A stretch of DNA of 64,000 nucleotides from Tumebacillus algifaecis (GTDB taxonomy: Bacteria > Bacillota > Bacilli > Tumebacillales > Tumebacillaceae). The notes under the pieces are model-generated. The model ran no database searches, was not told the DNA's origin, and worked only from the letters and a program-made list of their open reading frames with translations. The position numbers were made by a program, and so were the translations under genes. The DNA lies in the NCBI RefSeq assembly GCF_002243515.1, contig NZ_CP022657.1, forward strand, positions 3,643,501 through 3,707,500. Reading direction: 5' to 3'. Shown piece by piece: positions 44,485 to 53,445 of the stretch. Numbering within the stretch: the first letter of the stretch is position 1; each line of letters starts with the position of its first letter.

Positions 44485-45810
44485 ATGCAACAAAACATTG
44501 ACCGGATGTCCAGCCAAGTGCAGGATCTGCAGCAGGAAGTCAGCCAGCTTGCCCATATGGCCCAGCAGTTGGCGCAGCAGAACATGAACCAATACCAACA
44601 AATGCAGTCCAACGCCAATCAAAATACGCACAAGACGTATTACCAAGCGGCTTACCAAGAGCATCAGGCCAGCCGTTTGCTTTATGAGATCGCATCAGTG
44701 TGCAATGACATGAACCACCATATTCGGACGATCTCCCAGCAGCTACAGAACAGCGGCGTGATTGGCGGGAACAGGATGCAGGGCACGTCCAACCAAGGAC
44801 AGCAAGGGCTGAACAATTCGCAAGGCGTGCAGTCACAACAGATCTCCTTCATGATGAACCAAAGCCCCGGCCAACAGATGGGCGGTTCACAATCGCAACC
44901 CAACATGTCCCCAACAGGGCCGATCGCCACCGACACTACCCATTTCCATAAAACTCAGGCCCCTGGCTGGGAACGGTCTCGCACTACTTCCAGCACCGAT
45001 GGCTCCAACCTGCTAACCAACCAAGGCACTCAGGGCGGCACGACCGGCACCAGCACGCCCCTCTCCATGGGGACAAGCTCCCAAGGTACCGCACAGGGCA
45101 CTTCCTATGGTGGCGCTATGCAAAACAGCAACGCGATGAACAGCGGGGCTTCGATGGGGGGCGCATCTCAAGGCACTTCTTATGGTGGCGCTACGCAAAG
45201 CGACAACGCAATGAACAGCGGGGCTTCGATGGGCTCCTCTTCTCAAGGTACTTCTTATGGCGGCGCTACACAAAGCGGCAACGCAATGAATAGCGGGGCT
45301 TCGATGGGCTCCTCTTCTCAAGGCAACTACTATAGTGGCGCTATGCAAAACAGCAACGCGATGAACAGCGGGGCTTCGATGGGCTCCTCTTCTCAAGGCA
45401 CTTCTTATGGTGGCGCTACACAAAGCGGCAATGCGATGAACAGCGGGACTTCGATGGGCTCTTCTTCTCAAGGCAACTCTTACGGTAGCGCTTCGCAAAA
45501 CAGCAACTCGATGAACAACGGGGCTTCGATGGGCTCTTCTTCTCAAGGCAACTCTTACGGTAGCGCTTCGCAAAACAGCAACTCGATGAACAACGGGGCT
45601 TCGTTGGGCGGCGCTACACCCTCTAGCCAGGTATTTGGCGGCTTTCAAGCGAATGCGACAGATAATGGTCCGTCGCTGAACAACAGCACGTTTAACAACA
45701 AATCGAATAGCGCGATGTACCACAACACTGCTCCTGCGAACAATCAGTCGCAGAACAACTCGTTCAGCTCATCGTCACCAAACGGGTCGGACAGCAATAA
45801 CCATTCGTAA
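44485..45810 (+). CDS. Ser/Gly/Asn/Gln-rich repeat protein, possible spore coat protein
   Basis: From the ATG at 44485 (GGAGG 7 bases upstream) the 441-residue protein begins with a Gln-rich coiled coil (~1-45) and a second helical region with LLYEIASVCNDMNHHIRTIS. From about residue 200 it has about seven copies of a 25-residue unit of MNSGASMGSSSQGTSYGGAT type, then an Asn/Ser-rich tail. There is no signal peptide or membrane helix. The sigma-E-like promoter and the coat-like composition suggest a sporulation structural role. Not proven. Confidence 0.75.
   Translation: MQQNIDRMSSQVQDLQQEVSQLAHMAQQLAQQNMNQYQQMQSNANQNTHKTYYQAAYQEHQASRLLYEIASVCNDMNHHIRTISQQLQNSGVIGGNRMQGTSNQGQQGLNNSQGVQSQQISFMMNQSPGQQMGGSQSQPNMSPTGPIATDTTHFHKTQAPGWERSRTTSSTDGSNLLTNQGTQGGTTGTSTPLSMGTSSQGTAQGTSYGGAMQNSNAMNSGASMGGASQGTSYGGATQSDNAMNSGASMGSSSQGTSYGGATQSGNAMNSGASMGSSSQGNYYSGAMQNSNAMNSGASMGSSSQGTSYGGATQSGNAMNSGTSMGSSSQGNSYGSASQNSNSMNNGASMGSSSQGNSYGSASQNSNSMNNGASLGGATPSSQVFGGFQANATDNGPSLNNSTFNNKSNSAMYHNTAPANNQSQNNSFSSSSPNGSDSNNHS
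45085..45610. repeat. 75-bp coding minisatellite
   Basis: About seven units of 75 bp occur within the Ser/Gly/Asn/Gln-rich gene. Blocks such as AGCGGGGCTTCGATGGGC recur nearly unchanged. Confidence 0.92.
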
Positions 45811-45892
45811 AACAATCCGCCATTCCGCACACCACTGGTGCATCCGCCCAGCTTGCACCATCTCAGATTGCTTATCAGTATTGCTCACCTAG

Positions 45893-46066
45893 CAATTCGA
45901 CTTTGCTGAACGAACACAAGCTTTTCCCGACCCGGTCTCTTTTCCTGTACAATGGGCGGCATCGTACGAGGCTGACCTGCAAGTTCCGGCCGCCTATGCT
46001 GACTTTGCGTTCAGCAACATGTTTGCCGGCAACGTGAAAAAGCTCTTCACCCAACTGCTAGCCTAA
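45893..46066 (+). pseudogene. C-terminal remnant of an unidentified gene
   Basis: A plus-strand frame of 57 codons reads FAERTQAFPDPVSFPVQWAA, then SYEADLQVPAAYADFAFSNM, and ends NVKKLFTQLLA before the stop at 46064-46066. It has normal coding composition but no start codon or ribosome site upstream, and a stop at 45890 closes the frame. It looks like the surviving end of a deleted gene, followed by a good terminator. Confidence 0.45.
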
Positions 46067-46068
46067 TG

Positions 46069-46108
46069 AAAAGAGGTCGATCGGATATGCTCCGATCGAC
46101 CTCTTTTT
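46069..46108. terminator. Bidirectional terminator
   Basis: AAAAGAGGTCGATCGGA pairs perfectly with TCCGATCGACCTCTTTT. It serves the remnant (plus) and the 92-aa gene (minus). Confidence 0.92.
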
Positions 46109-46125
46109 CCTGAACATCTGAAGTC

Positions 46126-46404
46126 TTAATGCAACGGCTCAACTCGGCGGCTCAACGCCGCTCGATAATGCTCATACATCGCGCGCTGACGGTCTGCGTC
46201 TTTGATCGTCGAAAGGTACGCCTCGCGCAAATCCATCCGCTCATCGGGTGTCATAAACGTTTCAAAATCGGCGATGATCAGTGCCACCACCTGCTGTCGT
46301 TCTGTGGCCGACCATTTTAGAAATTCGTCATAGGGCAAGGAGCGAATATCGACTCGAAACTGTTCCAGCATCTCTTGTGGCATGTCTTGATATTTGATTC
46401 CCAT
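46126..46404 (-). CDS. Hypothetical protein, 92 aa
   Basis: This is a small, mostly helical protein beginning MGIKYQDMPQEMLEQFRVDI, with acidic and aromatic residues and no cysteines. A good ribosome site (AAAGGGGG) lies before the ATG. No family is recognised. The gene lies between a terminator and a 245-base gap. Confidence 0.7.
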   Translation of the reverse strand: MGIKYQDMPQEMLEQFRVDIRSLPYDEFLKWSATERQQVVALIIADFETFMTPDERMDLREAYLSTIKDADRQRAMYEHYRAALSRRVEPLH

Positions 46405-46575
46405 CGCGAATCCCCCTTTCCCTTAACTTTACCATAAAAGAGCAAGAACCTCACAAGCTCCCCATTGGTTATCCATCCACTCGACAAGGTCTTCTGGTAA
46501 TAGCATCAGGTCGGAGCACGGCGAACTTCAAGTCAGCCAACGTAGGCATAAGTCATGCAAGCCTGTTGATCGGAC

Positions 46576-46605
46576 GGTATGTTTGCATCGGACGGGTCAT
46601 ACGAT
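46576..46605 (+). promoter_or_regulatory. Sigma-E-like promoter candidate for the flippase gene
   Basis: GGTATGT, 15 bases, CATACGAT. The -10 agrees with the sigma-E/K pattern and the -35 partly. Confidence 0.3.
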
Positions 46606-46649
46606 GAATTGATAAGGAGTGGACAAACTGCCGTGCGGAGGGGTGCTCG

Positions 46650-48197
46650 TTGGTTCAACCGTTTCCAGTTCGTGAATCGAGCATTTTGAGCCTCTCAGAG
46701 CTGATCTCGCGGCTGTTGGGGCTCTTGTTTTTGGCACGTTTTGTGACGACGCTCGGGCTTGCAGAAAGCGCGGAGTTTCGGATGGTCTTGCCTCTGATCG
46801 GCGTTGCCGCAACGTTCGGTTCGATCGGACTGCCACAAGCGCTGACCCGTCTGTTTGCATCTGCCCGATTAGAGGTCGGGCGTCCAGTGCCAAGGTCACT
46901 TTTGCGGACGGCGCTGTGGGGAACGGCTTGTGCAGTGGGATTTGCGCTGCTCTCACTCTTGCTGATGTCGGGGCTAGCCATCCAAACCGGGATCGAGTTG
47001 CGGGCGTTTGTCCGATTGGCGGAGACGGCGGTTCCGCTGCTCCTGTTGATCTGTGTGACTGGGAGTTTGCGCGGGATGTTGCTTGGACTTGGGAGTACGT
47101 ATACGCCTGCATTGGCTCAGGTCGTGGAAGTGGGGGTGCGGCTGTTGGCGCTGATCTATTTGCTGCCCGCTTTGACACTCGATCATGCGCAGGCGGCCGA
47201 AGTTGGCATCCTGACGCTGACAGCAGGTGAAGGGGTGGCCGCCCTCTTATTGGCGGCGATGTTGTGGCGGTTGATGCAAAAGCGCGGGGTGCTGCGAGAT
47301 CGGGGAAAAAGCGGACTGGGCAGTGTGCTGCGCATGTCACTTGCACCGACCGGACAATCCTTGCTGGCCAGCCTCGGCTATGCGTTCGAACTCCCACTGG
47401 CCCATGAACTGCTGACGAAGACGCACGGCGAGACGGCTGCATCCCAGCTCGTGGCCGAGTATGCGACGATCGCCCTGCCCCTGCTCTGTGCACCGATGGT
47501 GCTGACCGACGGGATTGCCACCGCGTTGTTGCCCATCGCTTCTGCGGAGCGGGCGGTGAGCGGTAGCCGCGCTTTTGCTGTCCATCTGCGGCGGATCATC
47601 GGGGTGGTGATGATGGTTGCGGTGCCGACGACAGGAGTCGTCTGGGTGCTTGCTCCGACGCTTAGCGGGTGGTTTCAAGCCCCTGGAGCCGCTCTGCTCC
47701 TCCTGTTGCTCGCCCCGCTCGCCCTGCCGCTCTATTTGCAGGCTCCACTCGCCACGCTCTTGCAGGCACAAGGGCGAAGTCGGGCACTGCTCTATGCCGG
47801 GCTGCTCGGCGATGTCGTGCGCCTTGGCGCGATCTTCGTCACGTTCGGACTGTGGGAGCTGGGCCGTGCTGGATTTGCACTGGCATTTTCCGCTACGGCG
47901 CTGGTGCAGACGGGGACGATGCTTGCGATGCTACAGCGCTACACCGCACTCGCTGTGCCGTGGCGGACGCTGATCAGTTCGTGCCAAGCTGCACTGGGAA
48001 TGGTTGCGCTGTTGCTCGTCGCGCTTCATGCGCCGCTTCCCTATTCGTTTGCCAACCTACCCATTTTGTGGAGCGCAGCCGCTCTGCTTGTCGGCATCGG
48101 CACGCTGTTGCTTGCTCAAGAGATCACGCCACAGAGTCTCTCGCGTCTTCCTCTGCTCGGAATCCTTTTCGAAACCAGACGAAAAAGAGGCGGGTGA
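46650..48197 (+). CDS. MATE-like polysaccharide/lipid flippase (SpoVB/MurJ type)
   Basis: The 515-residue protein has about 13-14 membrane helices and MOP-superfamily features: a helix 1 pair with SELISRLLGLLFLARFVTTL, GLPQALTRLF, and later QAPLATLLQAQGRSRALLYA. It belongs to the group of Bacillus SpoVB, YtgP and MurJ proteins that move lipid-linked sugars across the membrane. It starts with TTG 6-7 bases after GGAGGGG. A sporulation role (cortex peptidoglycan) is inferred from similarity and the promoter pattern. The very high GC content produces a false 298-codon frame on the other strand. Confidence 0.85.
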   Translation: MVQPFPVRESSILSLSELISRLLGLLFLARFVTTLGLAESAEFRMVLPLIGVAATFGSIGLPQALTRLFASARLEVGRPVPRSLLRTALWGTACAVGFALLSLLLMSGLAIQTGIELRAFVRLAETAVPLLLLICVTGSLRGMLLGLGSTYTPALAQVVEVGVRLLALIYLLPALTLDHAQAAEVGILTLTAGEGVAALLLAAMLWRLMQKRGVLRDRGKSGLGSVLRMSLAPTGQSLLASLGYAFELPLAHELLTKTHGETAASQLVAEYATIALPLLCAPMVLTDGIATALLPIASAERAVSGSRAFAVHLRRIIGVVMMVAVPTTGVVWVLAPTLSGWFQAPGAALLLLLLAPLALPLYLQAPLATLLQAQGRSRALLYAGLLGDVVRLGAIFVTFGLWELGRAGFALAFSATALVQTGTMLAMLQRYTALAVPWRTLISSCQAALGMVALLLVALHAPLPYSFANLPILWSAAALLVGIGTLLLAQEITPQSLSRLPLLGILFETRRKRGG

Positions 48198-48311
48198 GCA
48201 GCCGTGCGTCAGCGCCCAAGAACCATACAGAATCCCTTTTTCAACCACGAAAAGCCCCTCTTTATCTGAGGATCATATCATCTGTTACTTCTGCCCATCC
48301 TGCAGGCAAAA

Positions 48312-48342
48312 TAAAAACACGAGAGGTCTACACCTCTCGTGT
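48312..48342 (-). terminator. Terminator of the M42 peptidase gene
   Basis: ACACGAGAGGT and ACCTCTCGTGT form the stem, followed by TTTTTATTTT on the minus strand. Confidence 0.9.
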
Positions 48343-48362
48343 CGCTTCCAATCATTTGCTGT

Positions 48363-49406
48363 TTACACCAGATCGCTTTGCAGATAGGCCACGATCAGCT
48401 TGACCGAGTTTTCCAAAGACGTCTTGTGCGTGCGCTCCATCGAGTGCGACGCATCGATCCCAGGTCCGATCAGACCGTGTTTCACATCGACGCCTGCTTT
48501 CATCGCAGCCGATGCGTCAGAGCCGTAGTACGGATAGATGTCGACCGCATAGTTCAGACCGTTCGCTTTGGCCAGTTCGACGAGGTGCTTGCGCATTCCA
48601 TAGTGGTATGGGCCGGACGAGTCTTTGGCACAGATCGAGACACAGAACTCATCGGTCGTTTGGCCTTCACCGATGGCACCCATGTCGATCGCGAGGAATT
48701 CGACCGTTTCCGGCGGAATGTTGGAGTTCGCCCCGTAGCCGATCTCTTCGTTGTTAGAGATCAGGAAGTGGGTGGTGTACGGCAGTTGCTCACCGCTGTC
48801 CAACACCGTTTTCAGCGCGCCAAACATGCAGGCGACCGACGCTTTGTCATCGAGATGACGCGTTTTGATGAACCCGGTTTCCGTCACTTCGCAACGCGGA
48901 GCAAAAGAGATAAAATCACCGACTTCAATGCCTAACTCGCGCACGTCGTCCGCGTTTTTCACCACGGCGTCCAGGCGAATTTCCATCGTGCTTTGGTTGC
49001 GCTCATGCGTGCTGGTGTCTTTGTAAACGTGCACAGAAGCATGGGTCGATTGGATCGTACCCGTATACAACTTGCCATCTGCCGTTTCGATCTGGCAGTA
49101 TTCACCTTCGATCGCGTTGTACGCGAAGCCGCCGATCAAGGTCAGTTTGATACGACCGTTGCCTTTGATCTCTTTGACCATCGCTCCGAGCGTATCAACA
49201 TGTGCGGTCAGTACGCGGTGCACATCGTTGTTTTTCCCAGGCACAGTCAGGACCAGACCATCCTTGTTGTTGCGCTTGTTCTCAATGCCAAGTCGCGCGC
49301 ATTCCTCTTCGATGAAACGAATGACTTTCTCCGTATTTCCGGAGGGGCTCGGGATGTTGACCAAGCTCACCAAGAAATCCACCACATATTGCAAATTCAC
49401 GCTCAT
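48363..49406 (-). CDS. M42-family metallo-aminopeptidase
   Basis: The 347-residue protein has M42/M20 metal-site residues in order: TAHVDTLGAMV (His and Asp), RHLDDKAS (bridging Asp), NNEEIGYG (catalytic Glu pair), FLAIDMGA and the C-terminal HSMERTH. It is the small-peptide aminopeptidase type (YsdC/FrvX-like). Such enzymes form large tetrahedral dodecamers in the cytoplasm and trim peptides. The start follows AAAGGGGG. It is a single-gene unit. Confidence 0.92.
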   Translation of the reverse strand: MSVNLQYVVDFLVSLVNIPSPSGNTEKVIRFIEEECARLGIENKRNNKDGLVLTVPGKNNDVHRVLTAHVDTLGAMVKEIKGNGRIKLTLIGGFAYNAIEGEYCQIETADGKLYTGTIQSTHASVHVYKDTSTHERNQSTMEIRLDAVVKNADDVRELGIEVGDFISFAPRCEVTETGFIKTRHLDDKASVACMFGALKTVLDSGEQLPYTTHFLISNNEEIGYGANSNIPPETVEFLAIDMGAIGEGQTTDEFCVSICAKDSSGPYHYGMRKHLVELAKANGLNYAVDIYPYYGSDASAAMKAGVDVKHGLIGPGIDASHSMERTHKTSLENSVKLIVAYLQSDLV

Positions 49407-49478
49407 CTTTTGTTGAACCCCCTTTTCGCATCTGAGACTAGTATACAGAATTTAGCAGGGGTTCGCGAGATGTTTCCT

Positions 49479-50810
49479 CTATCGTGGGCTGCCATCGATC
49501 CACTCGATCTTCCAAGGTGCCTGCGACGTTTCTTTGACCATGCCGATGAAAAACGCGTTGATGCCGTCCTGTTGACCGAGCTGCGTTTTGTACTGCACGC
49601 TTACTGTGACTTGGAATTGCAACTCCCCGGCCAATTGGCGATTGAGACGAGAGCCTTTATAAGACTCAGCAGGGAGGCTTTTGTTCGACACTTCGGTCTC
49701 CTGCAAATCGATCACTTGCACAAACGAGATATTTTGCGGGTTATTGCCGCCTTTATCCCAGCTCTGAGCATACAGTTTCTCGCCGTTATTCATGTGCCAG
49801 AAGGTGCTTTGATACCCTTTGGAGTACAACGCGTAGGCGGTCGCGTAGTCGCTCGATTGAATCGCTTCGTAATATTTCAGGATCACCTGTTCCGGCGTCC
49901 ATCCGACCATTTGCGCATCCGGTCCTTGCTTGTAATTGACCTGTCCATTTTGGACGAGCCAATCACCCCACGATGCTTTGGCAAGGTCGGTGAAATCGCG
50001 CTTTTTCAAGGAAGCGGCCATACCCGTTCCTTTTTGAAGCCAAGCGCCAATAGGGTTGCCGTCCTTTTCGAGCACGACAGCGGTGGTGTTCATCTTCAAG
50101 CCGTCATCCCACATCTCTTTGAGCGGGACCGTGTACGCGACGACCGTCTCCCCCTGATGACGAGATACATCAAGGCCGATGTCTTTGGCATACAGATTAT
50201 GTTTCGCCCAGTATAGACCGAGCGGATAAGCGCCTGGTTGGTCGATAAAACTGTCCGGCAACGTCACCGTTTGCATCTGGAACGAGTCGCCAGTCGGCGT
50301 CCATCCATAGGTGCCCAGCAGGTTGACGATCTGCGGATCGATTGTAGAAGACGTGCTTGCTAGCTCTTTCTTCTGTTCATTAATAGCGGTCAAATCATTC
50401 CGATTGCCCAAGTCGTCCAGACGTTCGCTCGCGATGGCCTGATCCGGATTTTTGGCCTGCTCGCCACTTGTGGAAGCTGTTTGATTGCGTAACGCATCGT
50501 CCCCTTTGCTACTGAGAAATCCGGGCACTTGTGTGAAGACAAGGAGGACGCAAGCAGCTGCGAGGCCCGCTGTGACGTAGCGCGACAGGCGGCGCCACCT
50601 GTGCGCGTTGACCGCCTTGACGATCTCCGCTCGGGCTGGGAGCAGCGAGCGGCTTGGCATTGGGATGTCTTCCAGATCAAGCGTGATGCCGATTCCTTGC
50701 ACCAGCTTCTGCTCCTGCTCACATTCGGAGCAGGTCAGCACATGCTCGATCATTTCCGGCGTGAGGTCGGCACTCCATATGGCTTCTTTAACGTCTTGGC
50801 ATTGAATCAT
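49479..50810 (-). CDS. Anti-sigma factor with zinc-type N-terminus and extracellular domain
   Basis: From the ATG at 50810 the 443-residue protein begins with a short ZAS-like domain: His23, Cys27, Cys30 in IEHVLTCSECE. One membrane helix (about 77-97, VTAGLAAACVLLVFTQVPGF) follows, then ~340 extracellular residues with a Thr/Ser linker and a C-terminal domain (LKYYEAIQSSDYATAYALYS), similar to DUF4829-type folds. The neighbour upstream is its cognate ECF sigma factor (21 bases between). It should hold the sigma factor at the membrane until an external signal appears. A GTG at 50822 is less likely. Confidence 0.85.
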   Translation of the reverse strand: MIQCQDVKEAIWSADLTPEMIEHVLTCSECEQEQKLVQGIGITLDLEDIPMPSRSLLPARAEIVKAVNAHRWRRLSRYVTAGLAAACVLLVFTQVPGFLSSKGDDALRNQTASTSGEQAKNPDQAIASERLDDLGNRNDLTAINEQKKELASTSSTIDPQIVNLLGTYGWTPTGDSFQMQTVTLPDSFIDQPGAYPLGLYWAKHNLYAKDIGLDVSRHQGETVVAYTVPLKEMWDDGLKMNTTAVVLEKDGNPIGAWLQKGTGMAASLKKRDFTDLAKASWGDWLVQNGQVNYKQGPDAQMVGWTPEQVILKYYEAIQSSDYATAYALYSKGYQSTFWHMNNGEKLYAQSWDKGGNNPQNISFVQVIDLQETEVSNKSLPAESYKGSRLNRQLAGELQFQVTVSVQYKTQLGQQDGINAFFIGMVKETSQAPWKIEWIDGSPR

Positions 50811-50831
50811 GTTCGCGTTCACCCCCTGTCT

Positions 50832-51329
50832 TTACAAATGTCCTCGCAACCGATCACGCAGGCGGAACAGCCTGGTTTTGACAGTCGCTTCCTTCATTTC
50901 AAGCAATGAGGCCACTTCTTTCAGCGGCAGATCCTGAACGAACCGTAAAATAAAAATCTGCCGATCCACCCCGGTCAGTTCCCCGAGCAATTTTTGAATC
51001 AACATCTTCATGTTCACTTGATTTTCGAATCCTTCACTGGTCGAAGCAGTCTCGGACAGCTCAACCATCGTGACGTTCTTCTTCTTCCGCACCGCGTCAC
51101 GCTGCGTGTTGAGGATGATTCGATACACCCAACTCTGTATCGCACAGTCGCCCCGGTAGGTGTGGAGATTCCGACATACCTTCATAAGCGAATCTTGAGC
51201 CAGATCTTCCGCATCGTGCTGATGTCCGGTCAAGTGATAACAAACACGGTAAACAAAAGGCTCCAGTTCCTTCAAAAAATCGGTCATCGCGCTCGCATCC
51301 TGCAAGGCGCGTTGAATCTGCTGCTCCAC
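50832..51329 (-). CDS. ECF-type RNA polymerase sigma factor
   Basis: The 165-residue protein has sigma region 2 (about 15-85: HDAEDLAQDSLMKVCRNLHTY, with RGDCAIQSWVYRI) and region 4 (about 108-163: GVDRQIFILRFVQDLPLKEVA and TVKTRLFRLRDRL, the HTH). There is no region 3, typical of ECF. It begins with GTG after GGGAGGTG. It is co-transcribed with the anti-sigma factor. The regulon is unknown. Confidence 0.95.
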   Translation of the reverse strand: MEQQIQRALQDASAMTDFLKELEPFVYRVCYHLTGHQHDAEDLAQDSLMKVCRNLHTYRGDCAIQSWVYRIILNTQRDAVRKKKNVTMVELSETASTSEGFENQVNMKMLIQKLLGELTGVDRQIFILRFVQDLPLKEVASLLEMKEATVKTRLFRLRDRLRGHL

Positions 51330-51410
51330 GGTGTCACCTCCCGGTCAGGGCATTTCTATATCAATATGACGCACTTTCCAGACAAAAAGATTCAGAGGAG
51401 CTCTGGAAAC

Positions 51411-51440
51411 AAAAAAACCACCTGCATCCACAGGTGGTTC
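51411..51440 (-). terminator. Terminator of the amphi-Trp gene
   Basis: AACCACCTG and CAGGTGGTT form the stem, followed by TTTTTGTTT on the minus strand. Confidence 0.9.
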
Positions 51441-51444
51441 TTCG

Positions 51445-51816
51445 CTACTCTCTACCACGGATGCCCGGGTGGTCATCTGTGCCAGGGAGATCGAGCGGAG
51501 GTGGCGGGACTTCGTCTTCGGTGTCAGGAAGGTCTTCTTGGTCATGCTCCACGTCGCGCTTGTTCTCGTTACCGCCCAGTTTGAACTGGTCGACAAACTC
51601 TTCCTCCCAATACAGGGACAGCGCGTACTTGTGCTCCAAGCCCGCTTTCTTGTAGTCTTGGCGCACTTGTACTTGGTTGGCGATCATGACCGGCGTTCCA
51701 TCGAAGTTGAAACTGTGCTGCTCTTCGATCTGGTCGGCGAGGCGGCGAAGCAAATCGGCCACGCTTTGTGCCGTCATGATATCACGGCGTTTGATTTTGA
51801 TCTCCGTGCCACTCAT
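51445..51816 (-). CDS. Amphi-Trp domain protein
   Basis: The first ~75 residues follow the amphi-Trp pattern: a helix RRDIMTAQSVADLLRRLADQ, then strands with FNFDGTPVMIANQVQVRQDY and KYALSLYWEEEF, ending in a Trp. A Pro/Asp/Glu-rich acidic tail of ~45 residues follows. The family is small and of unknown function. Start follows GGAGGG. Upstream on the same strand is pepA, 34 bases away; co-transcription is possible. Confidence 0.75.
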   Translation of the reverse strand: MSGTEIKIKRRDIMTAQSVADLLRRLADQIEEQHSFNFDGTPVMIANQVQVRQDYKKAGLEHKYALSLYWEEEFVDQFKLGGNENKRDVEHDQEDLPDTEDEVPPPPLDLPGTDDHPGIRGRE

Positions 51817-51850
51817 CGTACATCCCTCCGCAAGTGAGACTTGATGAAGC

Positions 51851-53302
51851 TTACTTTGCCAGACGCTCAGCCACTTTGATCAGCGAGCGAGTCGAGAACC
51901 CGGTCGCCTCTTCGATCGTGTACCCGCTAGTCTTCTTAGCTCTGGAGACGTTCGCCATGTCGATGTGCACGAACGGCACGTCATCGGCAAACGCTGCCAG
52001 AAACACGCCGCCTGCGATCGACGCAGCGTTGCGATACGAATAGTTGATATAGTCGGCGATCGAGCTTTCGATCAGCTTCTGGTACTCCGGGTAGTTCGGC
52101 AACGGGAAGAGGCGCTCACCCACTTCGGCACCTGCTTGCTTCACTTCTTCTACCCATTGATCGTCATTGCCATACAAGGAAGCTGCTTCGGAGCCCAGCA
52201 CGACCACGACCGCGCCAGTCAGAGTGGCCGTATCCACGATCTTCGTCGCGCCCAGGTGCTTCACATAGGCGATGCCGTCAGCCATCACCAGACGGCCTTC
52301 GCAGTCGGTGTCGATCATCTCCACCGTCTTGCCGTTAAACGCTACTGCCACATCGCCAGGCTTGAACGCACTGCCGGAGATCATGTTCTCCGCTAGCGTC
52401 AGGATGCCGATCGCGTTGACGTTCAGTTTGCGCTGGGCGATCGAACGCATCGCACCAAGCACGCAAGCCGCGCCGCCCATGTCGGTCTTCATGTCACCCA
52501 TGCCAGTTTCCGGCTTGATGATGTAGCCGCCTGTGTCAAAGGTGACGCCTTTGCCGACGATCCCCAACACTTCTTTCGAATCGGGTGCGCCGTTGTAGCG
52601 CAATACGACGAGGCGCGGCGGAATCTCGGAGCCTTTACCGACCGACCACAGCAAGTTCAAGCCCAATTCCTGCAACTTTTCTTCATCCAGCACTTCGACT
52701 TCCAGACCGACTTCGGTGCCCAGTTCTACCGCTTTGTCAGCGAAGATCACAGGGTCGAGCAGGTTGGCCGGCGTGTTGGTCAGATCGCGTGCGAGGTTGA
52801 CCGCTTCGGCATCAAAATGCGCCGCTTCCACCGCAGCGCTGACATCAGTTTCAGCGTAGACATGAAGCGTCGTGTAGCGCTTATCTGCCTCCGGCTCCGA
52901 CTTGTGATTGTGGTACACGTAGCGCCCCATCAGCAAGCCTTCGGTGATCGCTCCCGCATACGCACAGGTAAGCGCCGACACTGCCACACTCTCACCACGA
53001 ACGCTGCGAGAGACCGTACCAGCTGCCTTACGAACAACTTCAGCGTTGACTTTGTCTGCTTTGCCTACGCCAACGAGATAGAGGTGCTTCGCCGCGATGC
53101 GGCCATTGGTGCGCACATGGGTCACCGAGTTGGCTTTGCCTGTAGCTTCCCCATCTGCAAAGAGCCCCTGCAATTCACCGCCCAGCACTTCATCAAGTGC
53201 TGTAAGCTCGGTCGGTAGTACCGATGTTTCTGCATAGAATACGACCAGCGAGTCGGCTGCAATGGTTTTCAGATCCGTATGTTTATGTACATGAAGATTC
53301 AC
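51851..53302 (-). CDS. pepA: Leucyl aminopeptidase (M17) PepA
   Basis: The 483-residue protein has an N-terminal macro-like domain and the M17 catalytic half. VGKGVTFDTGGYIIKPE supplies the Lys and Asp ligands, MKTDMGGAACVLGAM supplies the bicarbonate Arg region, and DTDCEGRLVMADGIAY is the metal-site signature (usually NTDAEGRL, here Asp and Cys variants). It releases N-terminal Leu and similar residues and is hexameric in the family. It begins with GTG after AAGGGGG. A second aminopeptidase of a different family (M42) lies 2.4 kb away. Confidence 0.95.
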   Translation of the reverse strand: MNLHVHKHTDLKTIAADSLVVFYAETSVLPTELTALDEVLGGELQGLFADGEATGKANSVTHVRTNGRIAAKHLYLVGVGKADKVNAEVVRKAAGTVSRSVRGESVAVSALTCAYAGAITEGLLMGRYVYHNHKSEPEADKRYTTLHVYAETDVSAAVEAAHFDAEAVNLARDLTNTPANLLDPVIFADKAVELGTEVGLEVEVLDEEKLQELGLNLLWSVGKGSEIPPRLVVLRYNGAPDSKEVLGIVGKGVTFDTGGYIIKPETGMGDMKTDMGGAACVLGAMRSIAQRKLNVNAIGILTLAENMISGSAFKPGDVAVAFNGKTVEMIDTDCEGRLVMADGIAYVKHLGATKIVDTATLTGAVVVVLGSEAASLYGNDDQWVEEVKQAGAEVGERLFPLPNYPEYQKLIESSIADYINYSYRNAASIAGGVFLAAFADDVPFVHIDMANVSRAKKTSGYTIEEATGFSTRSLIKVAERLAK

Positions 53303-53445
53303 AATTAGTCCCCCTTGCCCATTTTCCTAAACTTGGAGTATGCTCAATCTAAGTATAACAAAAAAGAGAGCCAAATGGCTCCCTCAGTGTGTTTATATCG
53401 GAATCTTGGTCATACACTTAAAGTGGAAACGTGGAGGTGATGGCT

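Noticed and set aside
46597-47493. 298-codon minus-strand frame
   Set aside because: It lies antisense to the flippase gene, is Arg/Pro/Ala/Ser rich and has no ribosome site. It is a by-product of high GC at third positions.
48993-50216. 407-codon plus-strand frame
   Set aside because: It spans the antisense of two clear genes (M42 peptidase and anti-sigma factor) and the gap between them. No family features.
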